Notes under the pieces: generated by a model | Told to the model about the DNA's origin: nothing | The model's input: only the letters and a program-made list of their open reading frames with translations | Databases searched by the model: none | From: Natronococcus sp. A-GB1 | Lineage (GTDB): Archaea; Halobacteriota; Halobacteria; Halobacteriales; Natrialbaceae | Direction of reading: 5' to 3' | DNA: 64,000 nucleotides | Assembly (NCBI RefSeq): GCF_029688845.1 | Contig: NZ_JARUKW010000003.1 | Location: 1 to 64,000 of the forward strand | Program-made: the position numbers and the translations under genes | In this document: piece after piece, positions 47,948 through 56,969 of the stretch | Position numbering within the stretch: position 1 is the first letter of the stretch | Layout: each line of letters begins with the position of its first letter

Positions 47948-48357
47948 ACAGGGAGACACACCAGCAGGAGCCCGAAAATATCCCTCTCGAATTCTATCGA
48001 GCAGGGAACAACCTTGGTTTTGAAGAGGCCACAGCTCTCGTGCTGCACGAGAACGCGTCCTTAGTTCACGAACTGCGAGAGAGACGGTTCTCTGCTCGAA
48101 GGTGGCTGCTCGAGCATCGTAATTGGCGGGAAGACGCTGGTTCGAAGTTTTCGACGAGGGCAACCCTCGAGTCAGAGGTCTCTCCGAGGGAACGGCCGAA
48201 GTGAGCGGAAAAAGTGGACTCGCTGGGATGCTGAACTACGCCCAGACGTTCCGGGTCACTCGCTGCGCTCGCTTCCCGGGCTGCGACTGGTCTAGTTCAA
48301 ATCCCAGCATCGACGATAATTTACGCCGCTCGCGAATTTGCTCGCGGCGCAGAATTA
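47948..48357. other. Gap with tRNA-derived inverted and direct repeats
   Basis: No gene was seen in these 410 bp. The left 260 bp hold the upstream region of the lipoprotein ferredoxin gene, with an AAAATAT patch at 47976 that may be its promoter. The right 145 bp carry repeats derived from the 3' end of the adjacent tRNA, described separately. Confidence 0.5.
48215..48311. repeat. tRNA T-arm-bounded stem-loop element
   Basis: TGGACTCGCTGGGAT (48215-48229) is an exact copy of the tRNA-Ala 3' end (48358-48372). GTTCAAATCCCAGC (48295-48308) is an inverted copy of its T-arm (48365-48378). The two ends of this element also pair with each other, and the middle contains CTCGCTGCGCTCGC, a further hairpin. 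It may be a dispersed REP-like element or the scar of an integration event. Confidence 0.6.
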
Positions 48358-48358
48358 T
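48316..48358. terminator. Hairpin directly after tRNA-Ala
   Basis: ATAATT (48316-48321) pairs with AATTAT (48353-48358), and CGCCGC pairs with GCGGCG inside it. The hairpin starts at the 3' end of tRNA-Ala on the minus strand, so it could end its transcription or guide 3' processing. Confidence 0.4.
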
Positions 48359-48429
48359 GGACTCGCTGGGATTTGAACCCAGGGCCTCTTCCTTGCGAAG
48401 GAAGCGATCTACCACTGATCTACGAGCCC
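48358..48429 (-). tRNA. tRNA-Ala (anticodon CGC)
   Basis: The 72-nt minus-strand sequence folds as a tRNA: acceptor stem GGGCTCG with CGAGTCC (one G-U), D arm GATCAGTGGTAGATC, anticodon stem CTTCC/GGAAG around loop TTCGCAA, and T arm CTGGG/CCCAG with GTTCAAAT. The anticodon CGC reads GCG, so it carries alanine. There is no intron and no encoded CCA. Its 3' end is repeated nearby, as is common for tRNA genes used as integration sites. Confidence 0.95.
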
Positions 48430-48550
48430 GCGACCGTTTCTACCCGTGGTTTCTACTTGTAGCTTGCGTTTCGGAAACGACGTGGGCCGCGAGCACACGC
48501 GACGGCCCTCGAGCTCCACCTCCCACACCCGACCTCGAGCCCAACCCCGA

Positions 48551-49210
48551 TCACGCCGTCGAACCAGCTCGAGCCCTCCTCGAGCCTACGTCCAGAACGC
48601 CGGCCCGACCAGCGAGCAGGCCGAGCAGGAAGCCCGTGAAGTGGGCAATCAGGGCGACGCCGGGCGCGCCCGTCGCGATCGTGATCACGGCCGCGAGGAC
48701 GACGAAGACGGCCACGGCGGCCCACCGGGGGATCTCGACGACCGACGCGAACGCATCCGAGAGGCGGTTGCCGGCGATCAGGTAGCCCGCCAGCGCGAAC
48801 ACCGCGCCGCTGGCGCCGAGCACTGCGGTCGGGTCGCCGACGCCGATCGAGGCGAAGAAGCTGCTCGTCACCACCTGCGTGATTCCGGCGAGCGCCCCCG
48901 TCACGAGGAAGAACGTGTGAAAGCGCAGCCGCGTCGTCGCGCGGGCGATCGGCCAGCCGAACAGCACGAGCCCGACGCTGTTCGAGAGCAGGTGGCCGAG
49001 CCCGCTGTGGGCGTAGACGCTAGTGACGATCGTCCAGGGGTTTACGGTCAGCGGCGGTCCGAGGACGAACAGCCCGGCCATCAACCCGGCGCTGATAGCT
49101 GCGGTGATGGTCTGGGCGACGAGCACGACCACGAAGATCACCAGCACCTCGAGGATGGGACTCCCGGAGCGGGAGTCGGTATCGGAGCTGCGGCGCGAGC
49201 GGGTCACCAT
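48551..49210 (-). CDS. Rhomboid family intramembrane serine protease
   Basis: A 219-residue protein with about six membrane helices. The catalytic serine is in GASGAVFALAGYL (G-A-S-G) and the catalytic histidine in IAHFTGFLLGLLAG; HSGLGHLLSN is the other conserved rhomboid stretch. It would cleave membrane proteins within or near the bilayer; the substrate is unknown. The N-terminal 20 residues are basic and hydrophilic. It is transcribed toward the tRNA gene and separated from rpsJ by 108 bp. Confidence 0.92.
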   Translation of the reverse strand: MVTRSRRSSDTDSRSGSPILEVLVIFVVVLVAQTITAAISAGLMAGLFVLGPPLTVNPWTIVTSVYAHSGLGHLLSNSVGLVLFGWPIARATTRLRFHTFFLVTGALAGITQVVTSSFFASIGVGDPTAVLGASGAVFALAGYLIAGNRLSDAFASVVEIPRWAAVAVFVVLAAVITIATGAPGVALIAHFTGFLLGLLAGRAGVLDVGSRRARAGSTA

Positions 49211-49318
49211 ACTCCCGGTATGGGTTACGGTAGTAAAAGTTCACGCGGCCTACACTCGCCTGCTGTGACAGTACCGTGGCTATCGGGGCGCGAAAAAACG
49301 AAAAATCCGCGGTCGAGA

Positions 49319-49627
49319 TCAGTCCTCGAGGACGATCTCGATCGAAACGTCGTTCGGCACCTGGATGCGCATGAGCTGGCGGAGTGCGCGTTCGTCGGCG
49401 TCCAGATCGATCAGGCGCTTGTGGACGCGCATCTCCCAGTGCTCCCACGTCGCGGTGCCCTCGCCGTCAGGCGACTTCCGGGTCGGCACCTCGAGGGTCT
49501 TCGTCGGCAGCGGGATCGGACCGCTCAGGTTGACGCCGGTGTTGCTCGCGATCTCGCGGACGTCGTCGCAGATGTCGTCCAGGTCCTCTGGACTGGTGCC
49601 CGCGAGTCGAACGCGTGCCTGCTGCAT
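49319..49627 (-). CDS. rpsJ: 30S ribosomal protein S10
   Basis: A 102-residue protein of the uS10 family: [20 protein letters not shown] at the start, [19 protein letters not shown] in the middle and THEH-equivalent [16 protein letters not shown] afterwards. It contacts 16S rRNA in the head of the small subunit. It starts one base after the stop of the EF-1alpha gene, so the two are co-transcribed, as in most archaea. Confidence 0.97.
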   Translation of the reverse strand: MQQARVRLAGTSPEDLDDICDDVREIASNTGVNLSGPIPLPTKTLEVPTRKSPDGEGTATWEHWEMRVHKRLIDLDADERALRQLMRIQVPNDVSIEIVLED

Positions 49628-50890
49628 TTATTCGTTGACCTCGAGGACCTTGCCGGCCGCGATGGTCTGACCCATGTCACGGATGGCGAAGCTCCCGAGT
49701 TCGGGAATCTTGCTGGACGGCTCGATGCTGAGGGGCTTCTGTGGTCGGATGGTGACCACAGCAGCGTCACCCGACTGGATGAAGTCGGGGTTCTCCTCGG
49801 CGACCTCGCCGCTTGCGGGGTCCATCTTTTTGTCGATGGATTCGATGGTACAGGCGACCTGGGCCGTGTGGGCGTGGAAGACCGGCGTGTAGCCGGCCGT
49901 GATGACCGAGGGGTGCTGCATGACGACGACCTGGGCCTGGAACGTCTCGGCGACGCTTGGCGGGTCCTCGGCGGGGCCACAGACGTCACCGCGGCGGATG
50001 TCGTCCTTGCCGATGCCGCGGACGTTGAATCCGACGTTGTCACCGGGCTCGGCCTTGGGGACCTCCTCGTGGTGCATCTCGATCGTCTTCACTTCGCCGC
50101 CCACGTCGCTGGGCTGGAAGGAGACGTCGTCGCCGATGTTCATGATACCGGTCTCGATACGTCCGACTGGGACGGTACCGATGCCGGAGATCGTGTAAAC
50201 GTCCTGGATCGGGAGTCGAAGCGGCGCGTCCGTCGGTGGCTCCGGCTCCGGCAGGTCGTTCAGGGCCTCGAGCAGGGTACGGCCGTCGTACCACGACGTG
50301 TTCTCGGACGCTTCGGCGATGTTGTCGCCCTCGAACGCCGAGATCGGGATGAACGAGGCGCCGTCGGTCTGGAACTGAACCTGCTTGAGCAGCTGGTTGA
50401 CTTCCTCGACGACCTCGTCGAAGGTGTCCTCCTTGTAGTCGACGACGTCCATCTTGTTGACGCCGATGATCAGCTCGTCGATACCCAGGGTTCGGGCCAG
50501 GAAGACGTGCTCCTGGGTCTGGGGTGCGACGCCGTCGTCAGCAGCGACGACGAGGACGGCGTTGTCGGCCTGGCTCGCGCCAGTGATCATGTTCTTGACG
50601 AAGTCACGGTGACCAGGACAGTCAACGATAGTGAACTCGTACTCTTCGGTCGAGAACTCCTGGTGGGCGATGTCGATAGTGACACCGCGCTCTCGCTCCT
50701 CCGCGAGGTTGTCCATGACGTAGGCGAACTCGAAGCCGCCTTTGCCCTTCTCTTCCGCTTCTTCGCGGTGCTGTTCAATGACGTGCTCTGGTACGCTCCC
50801 CGTCTCGTAGAGGAGGCGTCCCACGAGCGTACTCTTCCCGTGGTCAACGTGACCGATGATGGCCAGGTTCTGGTGTCGTTTGTCGCTCAT
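49628..50890 (-). CDS. Translation elongation factor EF-1 alpha
   Basis: A 420-residue GTPase that brings aminoacyl-tRNA to the ribosome. G1 is [10 protein letters not shown]2 the ERGVTID region, G3 DCPGHRDF and G4 NKMD. Domains 2 and 3 follow from about residue 220 ([22 protein letters not shown]). TATA-like CATAAGC on the minus strand lies about 30 bp before the ATG, so it heads the operon with rpsJ downstream. Confidence 0.97.
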   Translation of the reverse strand: MSDKRHQNLAIIGHVDHGKSTLVGRLLYETGSVPEHVIEQHREEAEEKGKGGFEFAYVMDNLAEERERGVTIDIAHQEFSTEEYEFTIVDCPGHRDFVKNMITGASQADNAVLVVAADDGVAPQTQEHVFLARTLGIDELIIGVNKMDVVDYKEDTFDEVVEEVNQLLKQVQFQTDGASFIPISAFEGDNIAEASENTSWYDGRTLLEALNDLPEPEPPTDAPLRLPIQDVYTISGIGTVPVGRIETGIMNIGDDVSFQPSDVGGEVKTIEMHHEEVPKAEPGDNVGFNVRGIGKDDIRRGDVCGPAEDPPSVAETFQAQVVVMQHPSVITAGYTPVFHAHTAQVACTIESIDKKMDPASGEVAEENPDFIQSGDAAVVTIRPQKPLSIEPSSKIPELGSFAIRDMGQTIAAGKVLEVNE

Positions 50891-51110
50891 TGTTGTAGCT
50901 CACGCGCAAAGGCGCTTATGTCGGTATCTTTTGCTCGTTGCGGTTAAAACCATTTCGAAAGCGTATTCGACCGAACCCGACGCCGGCTTGCGGTTTGTGC
51001 CTTGTACGCACGGTTTCGATTACCGGACGACGGCGTCGAGGTGAGGGAAGTCGAACCGCCGAACTACCGTCGACCGACGATACCGGAGTGCAGCGGCTCG
51101 CAGACGGCGA

Positions 51111-52058
51111 CTACAGCTCCGGGAGTCGGCCGACGTCCGACAGCACCGCCGTCGCGGTCTCGGGACCGCCCGCGCCCCGGCCGCTGTTGTGGAGGCTGCC
51201 CGCGTGTTTGGTCTCGAGCTGGACGATGTTTCGCGTCCCCGTCACCGCGAGCGCGCCGTTTTCGGGGACGAGCCGCGGCCCGACGCGGACCCCATCGCGG
51301 GAGGCCTCGCCGATGAGTCGGATCGTCCGGCCGTCCTCGGCCGCGAGCTCGAGCGCGCTGCCGGGAATCGACTGGATGCCCTCGACGGTCGCGTCCTCGA
51401 GCGAGAACCCGCCGTCGGCCAGCACGTTCGCGAGGATGACGAACTTCAGCGCGGCGTCGGTGCCGTCGACGTCGAAGGTGGGATCGGCTTCCGCCACGCC
51501 GAGGTCCTGGGCCTCCGCGAGCACGTGCTCGTAGTCGAGTCCCTCCGCGGCCATGCGCGTGAGGATGAAGTTCGCGGTGCCGTTGAGCACGCCTCGGGCC
51601 GCCGTCACCGCCTGGGGCGTGCAGTCCTCGATCGTCGACAGTACCGGGATAGCACCGCCCACCGTGGCCTCGAAGCGGATCGACCCCGCGCTGTCGGCCT
51701 CGAGCGCGCGAAGCTCCTCGTAGCGCTCGGCGACGGGTCCCTTGTTCGCTAACACGACGTGGTGGTCGGTCTCGAGCGCGCGCTCGACGTGGGTGAAGCC
51801 GGGCTCGGCGTCGCCCAGCGTCGTCGGCGTCGCCTCGACGAGGACGTCGTAGTCGGTCTCGAAGAGCGTGGCGGGGTCGGCGGTACCGACGGGCTCGCCC
51901 CCGGCCTTGCGCTCGAGGGCGCCCTCGACGTCGATCCCGTCGGCGTCGACGGCCGCGCCGCTCGAATCGGCGAGCGCGACAACGTCGTGGCCGTACTCAC
52001 CTGCGAGGTCGGCGACCGATCGACCGACGTCGCCGGCCCCGACGATAGCGAGTCGCAT
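51111..52058 (-). CDS. hom: Homoserine dehydrogenase
   Basis: A 315-residue NAD(P)-dependent enzyme that reduces aspartate semialdehyde to homoserine for threonine and methionine. The N-terminal Rossmann motif is LAIVGAGDVGRSVADLA. The catalytic part has VLANKGPVAERYEEL, FEATVGGAIPVLSTI, RGVLNGTANFIL and EADPTFDVDGTDAALK. It has no ACT domain of its own; the preceding gene, overlapping by one base (TGATG-type junction at 52058), encodes one. That split suggests feedback control by the partner. Confidence 0.94.
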   Translation of the reverse strand: MRLAIVGAGDVGRSVADLAGEYGHDVVALADSSGAAVDADGIDVEGALERKAGGEPVGTADPATLFETDYDVLVEATPTTLGDAEPGFTHVERALETDHHVVLANKGPVAERYEELRALEADSAGSIRFEATVGGAIPVLSTIEDCTPQAVTAARGVLNGTANFILTRMAAEGLDYEHVLAEAQDLGVAEADPTFDVDGTDAALKFVILANVLADGGFSLEDATVEGIQSIPGSALELAAEDGRTIRLIGEASRDGVRVGPRLVPENGALAVTGTRNIVQLETKHAGSLHNSGRGAGGPETATAVLSDVGRLPEL

Positions 52059-52624
52059 CAGGCCTCACCTCCGAGCAGCGGTTCGACGACGGTCAGCTCC
52101 TTGTCGGTGCCGATCGCGCGGATCGCCTCGAAGACCTGCTCGGCGCGGCCGGAGTCGATCGCGAGCCGGAGTCGCGCGCTCGCGGTCGCGTTCGTCCCCT
52201 CGGGGGCCGCAAGCGAGAGGTCCTTGACGACTGCGTCGGCCTCGTTCTCGACCCGCGAGAGCGTCTCCGAGAGGTCGGTCTCGACGAGGTCGCCGACCAG
52301 CACGACAGATAGCTCCTCGCCGTAGTGTTCCGCGCCGGCCTGGATCACGTTGATGCCGGCGTCTCGCAGCGCGTCGACGATTCCGTCGAAGCGCTCGGGC
52401 GGGCTCTCGAGGTCGACCTCGACGGGGATGTGGCCCCGCGGCGTGATATTGCCGCGCTCGTGGTGGATGCTCAGGAGATTGCCGCCGTTGGCCGAGATCG
52501 GCTCGAGCGCGCGGAGCAACTCGCCGGGCTCGTCGACCAGTTCGAGGCGGACGGTGTAGGCGCGTACGCCGCCGTCGGTCTCGGGTTCTTCCTCGTCGGA
52601 CTCGGGCTCGGGCACGTCAGCCAT
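52058..52624 (-). CDS. ACT-domain regulatory protein
   Basis: A 188-residue acidic protein with two ACT-like regions: residues about 20-95 (YTVRLELVDEPGELLRALEPIS, NLLSIHHERGN) and 100-185 (SVVLVGDLVETDLSETLSRV). ACT domains bind amino acids and control enzymes; here the overlap with homoserine dehydrogenase points to threonine or methionine control, an inference. Start ATG 52624 was chosen because GGAGGTGA lies about 7 nt before it; the longer GTG reading would start inside that site. A 15-codon ORF overlaps its start. Confidence 0.88.
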   Translation of the reverse strand: MADVPEPESDEEEPETDGGVRAYTVRLELVDEPGELLRALEPISANGGNLLSIHHERGNITPRGHIPVEVDLESPPERFDGIVDALRDAGINVIQAGAEHYGEELSVVLVGDLVETDLSETLSRVENEADAVVKDLSLAAPEGTNATASARLRLAIDSGRAEQVFEAIRAIGTDKELTVVEPLLGGEA

Positions 52625-52664
52625 CGTCGTCACCTCCGAACTGCGGGCGTCCAGGCGTCGTCAT
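52617..52664 (-). CDS. 15-residue leader ORF upstream of hom operon
   Basis: ATG 52664 lies about 31 bp after a TATA-like CTATATCC on the minus strand, where a leaderless transcript should start. It encodes MTTPGRPQFGGDDDG and ends at TGA 52617-52619, overlapping the ACT-gene ATG by 8 bp. Ribosomes finishing it would be well placed to restart. It has two Thr codons (ACG ACG) at its start. Confidence 0.4.
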   Translation of the reverse strand: MTTPGRPQFGGDDDG

Positions 52665-52759
52665 ACTCTGTGACTCCGTAATGGGCGTGTAAAAGGATAT
52701 AGGACTTCCCAAAACTCTCCGGGCGTGTCAACAGCCGGCACAGCCACTCGAGATCGGAC

Positions 52760-53122
52760 TCAGAGGTGGTCCTCGCCGGGGTTCGAGGAGCCCCAGTCGC
52801 CCCGTCCGCCCTCGGTGCGGTCGACGCCCATGATCGACTCGGCCTGGTCCGGGCCGCCGAGGCTCTCGCGGGCGTCCGGGATGCGAACCGTGACCTCGTC
52901 GATCTCGGACCACGTGATCAGTTCGGCCTCGATGTTGCTCGTCGTGATGTCGCCGACCGAACATCCCTTGCAGCCGCCGCCGAGTTCGATGATGACCTCG
53001 CCGTCGTCGGGGTCGGCCTTCCGGACCGCGCTGGTCCCCCCGTGCATCTGGATGATCGGCATCTCGCGCGTCAGCCACGCCTCGACTCGGTCTTTGAGCG
53101 GGTCGTCCTCGGAGTCAGTCAT
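52760..53122 (-). CDS. NifU C-terminal domain protein
   Basis: A 120-residue protein with the NifU/NfuA Fe-S carrier domain: MPIIQMHGGTSAVRKADPDD and the cluster-binding GGGCKGCSVGDITTS (C-x2-C). It can hold a [4Fe-4S] or [2Fe-2S] cluster between two subunits and hand it to apo-proteins. The acidic tail (RGDWGSSNPGEDHL) is disordered. It stands alone on the minus strand. Confidence 0.9.
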   Translation of the reverse strand: MTDSEDDPLKDRVEAWLTREMPIIQMHGGTSAVRKADPDDGEVIIELGGGCKGCSVGDITTSNIEAELITWSEIDEVTVRIPDARESLGGPDQAESIMGVDRTEGGRGDWGSSNPGEDHL

Positions 53123-53471
53123 CGCCCGACCTAGGGACTCGAGCGATGAATAGGTTTGGCCCGAAACCTTCACGATCGTTCGATACAGCGCCGACGGACC
53201 GGTTCCAGTTCGGACGCGCTCAGCGGGTCGAACGTCACCCCGCGGGGCCGCGTCGCCTTGCGGTCCGTGATGAACGTGCGCCGAGGTGACTCGTGGTCGG
53301 AGGGCGGTTCTCGACGTCCCTCGAGTACTGCCACTACAGTCTGGCGGGAGTTCGGATCGGGAGTGAAACGGCGCGGCCGGCGCCTCGAGCGCGCGAGAAA
53401 AATACAACCCGACCCCGGCATGTGTGGCCGACGGTCCACAAGCGCGCCGGAGTCACGGACAACGGCCGGTG
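53123..53471. other. Gap with a doubtful 89-codon frame
   Basis: These 349 bp have no clear gene. A minus-strand frame at 53170-53439 (MDRRPHMPGSGC to CIERS) has a somewhat protein-like end (RKATRPRGVTFDPLS) but is far more basic than its neighbours, so I give it about one chance in three of being real. Confidence 0.35.
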
Positions 53472-54449
53472 TCAGCTTCGCATTCGCTGTCTGTCGCCCG
53501 TCCCCTCGGTCAGGGCGCTGGCGATCGCTCCCTCGAGGACGACGTCGTCGCCGTGGTCGGTGACCCGGATCTCGGGGACGTTGTTCAACAGCATCCCCGA
53601 GACGCGTTCGCGGATCGGATCGACGACCAGCTCCTCGTTGTGCAGGGCAACGGCCCCGCCGAAGGAGACGACGATCGGCGCGAACGACTGGACGACGTTC
53701 GTGACCCCGATCGCGTTCCAGTGGGCGAGCTGCTCGATGGTGTAGTCGGCCAGTTCGTCCTCGCCGGCCAGCTCGAACACGTCCTTCGCGGTGAAGTCGG
53801 GACTCTCGAGGGGGAGTTCCGTCGAGACGGTCGGATCGTCGTCGGCCAGCAGCCGTGCGAAGTCGGGGATGCCGTTGCCCGAGCAGTACGCCTCCCAGTG
53901 GCCGTCGTGGCCGCAGCCACAGGTCAGCCGCCCTCGGGGATCGACGACGCAGTGGCCGACCTCGCCGGCGTTGCCGTCCCAGCCGGCGAGGATATCGCCG
54001 TCACAGCAGACGCCGGCACCGATCCCCGAGGAGATCGTGATGTACACCATGTCGTCGGGGTTGCGTGCGGCGTGGAACCGCTCGCCGATGACGCCGGCGG
54101 TGGTATCGTTGTGGAGGTGGACCTCATCGCTGTCGATGAGTTTCTCGATCGGGCCCGTCAGCGGGATGCGATCGATCGAGTCGGGCAGGTTCGCCGGGTC
54201 GATCACCGCTCCCTCCGCGAGGTCGAACGGACCGATCGAACCGATGCCCGCGGCGGCGATCTCCTCGGGTGCGACCCCGGCGTCGCCACACGCCTCGCGA
54301 AGCGTTCGAAGAACCCCCTCGGTGACGTCGATCCCGGTGGGACCCCGCGGCGTCCCGTTGCGACTGATGCCGATCGTCGTCGCGTCGTCGGTCGCGACGG
54401 CCGCCCGGACGTTCGTCGCGCCGAGGTCGACGCCCGCGTAGTAGACCAT
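53472..54449 (-). CDS. ROK family sugar kinase (glucokinase-like)
   Basis: A 325-residue kinase. The phosphate-binding start is YYAGVDLGATNVRAAVA; catalytic Asp lies in HLHNDTTAGVIGE; GWDGNAGEVGHCVVD and the zinc site CGCGHDGHWEAYCSG are ROK signatures. It probably phosphorylates glucose with ATP. ATG 54449 (MVYYAG) was preferred over a longer start that adds MLCCS. It is divergent from the small gene to its right and no sugar transporter is adjacent. Confidence 0.92.
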   Translation of the reverse strand: MVYYAGVDLGATNVRAAVATDDATTIGISRNGTPRGPTGIDVTEGVLRTLREACGDAGVAPEEIAAAGIGSIGPFDLAEGAVIDPANLPDSIDRIPLTGPIEKLIDSDEVHLHNDTTAGVIGERFHAARNPDDMVYITISSGIGAGVCCDGDILAGWDGNAGEVGHCVVDPRGRLTCGCGHDGHWEAYCSGNGIPDFARLLADDDPTVSTELPLESPDFTAKDVFELAGEDELADYTIEQLAHWNAIGVTNVVQSFAPIVVSFGGAVALHNEELVVDPIRERVSGMLLNNVPEIRVTDHGDDVVLEGAIASALTEGTGDRQRMRS

Positions 54450-54563
54450 ACTACAGCAGAGCACGGTCGTCGTACTTAACTACCGGTATCTTCACTCGAC
54501 CCCGAGTAGCGACCGAGACCGATCGGGCGCTACAGGTATGCCACGTGAGGTCATAGGTAACAC

Positions 54564-55016
54564 ATGGCAACCGACGAGTACGACTCCGATCCGGTGCCGG
54601 GTGCGGCGCTCACCGACGCGGAGATCGAGGCGCTCCACGAGGTCGAACTCGGCCTCGAGTGGCTCCAGCGCGCTCAGGGCTGTCTGCTCGAGTTCCACCA
54701 CGCGACGGGCCACGGGATGGACCACCTCGACGACGCCGAACGGCTGCTCAGAGAAAGCGGCCACGACGAACTCGCTGACGCGATCCGAACGACGCTGCTT
54801 CCCCACGGCGTCGTCGACGGCGACCGCTGGTCGTACGACGTCCTCGAGGACTTTCAGGGGACGCTGCTGGCCGAGACGGCCGCGCTCGAGGCCCGCGTCC
54901 GAGCGGAGCTGGTCGACGGCCGACGTCACGTTCCCGAGCGACGACAGGAACGACGGTGGAAGGAGCGGGCGGATCGGGACGGGCCGACAGAACGGACCGC
55001 GGGCGACGACGGGTAG
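54564..55016 (+). CDS. Conserved hypothetical acidic protein
   Basis: A 150-residue, mostly helical acidic protein (LTDAEIEALHEVELGLEWLQ, LLEFHHATGHGMDHLDDAERLL). The FHHATGHGMDHLD stretch carries four His and two Asp and might bind a metal. The tail (RHVPERRQERRWKERADRD) is charged and likely disordered. No family was recognised. The gene is convergent with the first UspA gene, 13 bp apart. Confidence 0.7.
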   Translation: MATDEYDSDPVPGAALTDAEIEALHEVELGLEWLQRAQGCLLEFHHATGHGMDHLDDAERLLRESGHDELADAIRTTLLPHGVVDGDRWSYDVLEDFQGTLLAETAALEARVRAELVDGRRHVPERRQERRWKERADRDGPTERTAGDDG

Positions 55017-55029
55017 CTGCCCGCTTCAC

Positions 55030-55494
55030 TCACTCCATCACGTCGAGATCCCGGTAGTAGGTGACCGGGCAGGGTGCAGCGAGAAGGATCTCCTGAGAGA
55101 CCGAGCCGAGCACCGCCTTCTCCGCGGGAGAGCGTCGACGTCCGCCGACGATAAGCCGATCGGCGTCGACCGCCCGCGCCAGTTCGACGACCTCGGTGCC
55201 GACGTCGCCGAGCGCCCCGCGGACCTCGGTCTCGACCCCCGCGGCCGAGAGACGCTCCTCGAGGTCGGGAACCGGCGGCCGGCGGGCCGCGACCGCGGTG
55301 GGGTCGACGTCCTCGACGCGCTCCTCGAAGCCCAGGTTCTCGCGGAACTCCTCGTACTCCGCCTCGGTGAAGGCGTGACCGATCACGACGGTCGCCTCGA
55401 GCGGGGCCGCGATCTCGAGGACGGTCTCGGCGAGCTCCTCGGCCCGGACGGTGTCCATCGGCCCGACAGCGAGCAGGACGGTATCGATAGCCAT
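55030..55494 (-). CDS. Universal stress protein (UspA), copy 1
   Basis: A 154-residue cytoplasmic protein with the UspA fold: DTVLLAVGPMD at the start and the ATP-binding signature IVGGRRRSPAEKAVLGSVSQEIL (G-x2-G-type, then GS). The related copy lies 156 bp upstream on the same strand; the pair share FT-EYEE/YNE and the C-terminal CPVT. UspA proteins sense nucleotides or stress; the condition is unknown. Confidence 0.92.
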   Translation of the reverse strand: MAIDTVLLAVGPMDTVRAEELAETVLEIAAPLEATVVIGHAFTEAEYEEFRENLGFEERVEDVDPTAVAARRPPVPDLEERLSAAGVETEVRGALGDVGTEVVELARAVDADRLIVGGRRRSPAEKAVLGSVSQEILLAAPCPVTYYRDLDVME

Positions 55495-55650
55495 GTGAGT
55501 ACGTGGCGGTGCTATCTGCTTAACTATTCCCGATCCCGCAACGGGTGGCACAGCCAAGCGCTCCAGGAACCACCTCCACGTAATCGACGGACCGCGAGAG
55601 CGATGAGTCGGACTCCAAGCAGTGGCCGATCGGCGTTTCGGCCGAGCGAC

Positions 55651-56118
55651 TCAGTCGCCGTTCTCCTCGTCTCCGCGAACGAACGTCACCGGACACGGTG
55701 AGGAGAGCAGGACTTCCTGAGCCGTCGAGCCGAAGACGGCCTTCCCGGTCGGCGAACGACGGCGGCCGCCGACGACGACTCGGTCGGCGGCGACGCCGGT
55801 CGCCAGCTCGACGATCGTCGAGCCGTGGTCGCCGATGTCGCCGCGGATGTCGTAATCGACGTTTGCCTCATCGAACTTCCGGCGCAGATCCCTGATCGTC
55901 GAGTGCCGGGAGGCAACCTCGTCGGGACGGACCTGGCCGCTCTCATCGTCCATCTCGAGGTTCTCGAGCACCTCGTTGTACTCGTCCTGGGTGAAGATGT
56001 GGGCCAGAACGACCGTCGCGTTCGCGGGCTGTGCGACTTCGATCACGGTCTCCGCAAGCTCGTCGGTTCGGTCGGCGTCGCCCGGACCGACGGCGAGGAG
56101 AATCGTTTGTAACGTCAT
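55651..56118 (-). CDS. Universal stress protein (UspA), copy 2
   Basis: A 155-residue UspA paralogue (QTILLAVGPGDADRTDELAE, VVGGRRRSPTGKAVFGSTAQ, SSPCPVTFVRG). It is nearly co-linear with copy 1 and probably arose by tandem duplication; divergence in the 45-75 region suggests an old event. It has its own AT-rich upstream stretch (GACTTAAATTC near 56142), so both may be expressed separately. ATG 56118 fits. Confidence 0.92.
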   Translation of the reverse strand: MTLQTILLAVGPGDADRTDELAETVIEVAQPANATVVLAHIFTQDEYNEVLENLEMDDESGQVRPDEVASRHSTIRDLRRKFDEANVDYDIRGDIGDHGSTIVELATGVAADRVVVGGRRRSPTGKAVFGSTAQEVLLSSPCPVTFVRGDEENGD

Positions 56119-56228
56119 ACCGTCCCTATGTCTCGGTGCCGACTTAAATTCGGGAGTTCCGGGGCTGGTTCTGCGCGCTGATAACCGGTTCCGGGTCGCT
56201 TTTCTCCGCTGTTGCCGACGAACGGAGT

Positions 56229-56969
56229 ATGAACGATCCTGACCTTTCGGACCGAACCGTCCTCGTCACTGGTAGCGCGCGGGGCGTCGGCCGCGAACTC
56301 CTGCTCGCGACCGCCGACTGCGGGGCGAAGACGGCGGTGCACTACCACACTAGCGCCGACGCCGCCCGTGAGGTCGCCGAGGAAGCCCGCGACCGGGGTG
56401 CGCCCGAGGCGATGACCGTGCAGGGCGACGTCACCGACCCCGAGAGCGTCGACGGACTGTTCGCGGCCGTCGAGACAGAGCTCGGCGACGTCGACGTCCT
56501 CGTGAACAACGTCGGCGACTTCGCGCCCGCCCACTGGGAAGAAATCGAGTTCGAGCGCTGGAACCGGGTGCTCGAGACCAACCTCAACGGCACCGCCCTC
56601 TGTTCGAAGCGCGCGCTCCCGGCGATGCGGGAGGCCGACTACGCTCGGATCGTCAACGTCGGCTACGCCTCCTCCGAGAAGGGCCTGGTGAGCCCCAAGA
56701 ACTTCCCCTATTTCGTCGCGAAGGCGGGCGTGTTGATGTTCACTCGGATGCTCGCTGCCGACACCCAGGACGACGGGATCACCGTCAACGCCGTCTCGCC
56801 GTACGTCGTCGAGAACTCCGACGAGTTCCCGGAGGAGCTCCCGCGGGATCGCCCCGCGAGCTTCGACGACCTGGTCAACCCGCTTCTGTTCTTCCTCGAT
56901 CCCGACAGCGGGTACGTCAGCGGCGAAAATATCGAAGTCGACGGCGGCTGGCTGCCCGAGGACGTGTAG
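56229..56969 (+). CDS. Short-chain dehydrogenase/reductase (FabG-like)
   Basis: A 246-residue classical SDR: cofactor motif VTGSARGVGRELL (TGxxxGxG), NNVG after it, the active-site region NVGYASSEKG and YFVAK (Y-x3-K), and the C-terminal SGENIEVDGGWLPEDV. HYHTSADAA follows the first strand, suggesting NADP(H) binding. It resembles 3-oxoacyl-ACP reductases but haloarchaea lack a standard fatty acid synthase, so the substrate is unknown. A fragment of a second SDR lies 149 bp downstream. Confidence 0.9.
   Translation: MNDPDLSDRTVLVTGSARGVGRELLLATADCGAKTAVHYHTSADAAREVAEEARDRGAPEAMTVQGDVTDPESVDGLFAAVETELGDVDVLVNNVGDFAPAHWEEIEFERWNRVLETNLNGTALCSKRALPAMREADYARIVNVGYASSEKGLVSPKNFPYFVAKAGVLMFTRMLAADTQDDGITVNAVSPYVVENSDEFPEELPRDRPASFDDLVNPLLFFLDPDSGYVSGENIEVDGGWLPEDV

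Noticed and set aside
55030-56118. UspA pair as a new defence or stress system
   Set aside because: Tandem UspA paralogues are common in haloarchaea and nothing else in the surroundings suggests a system.
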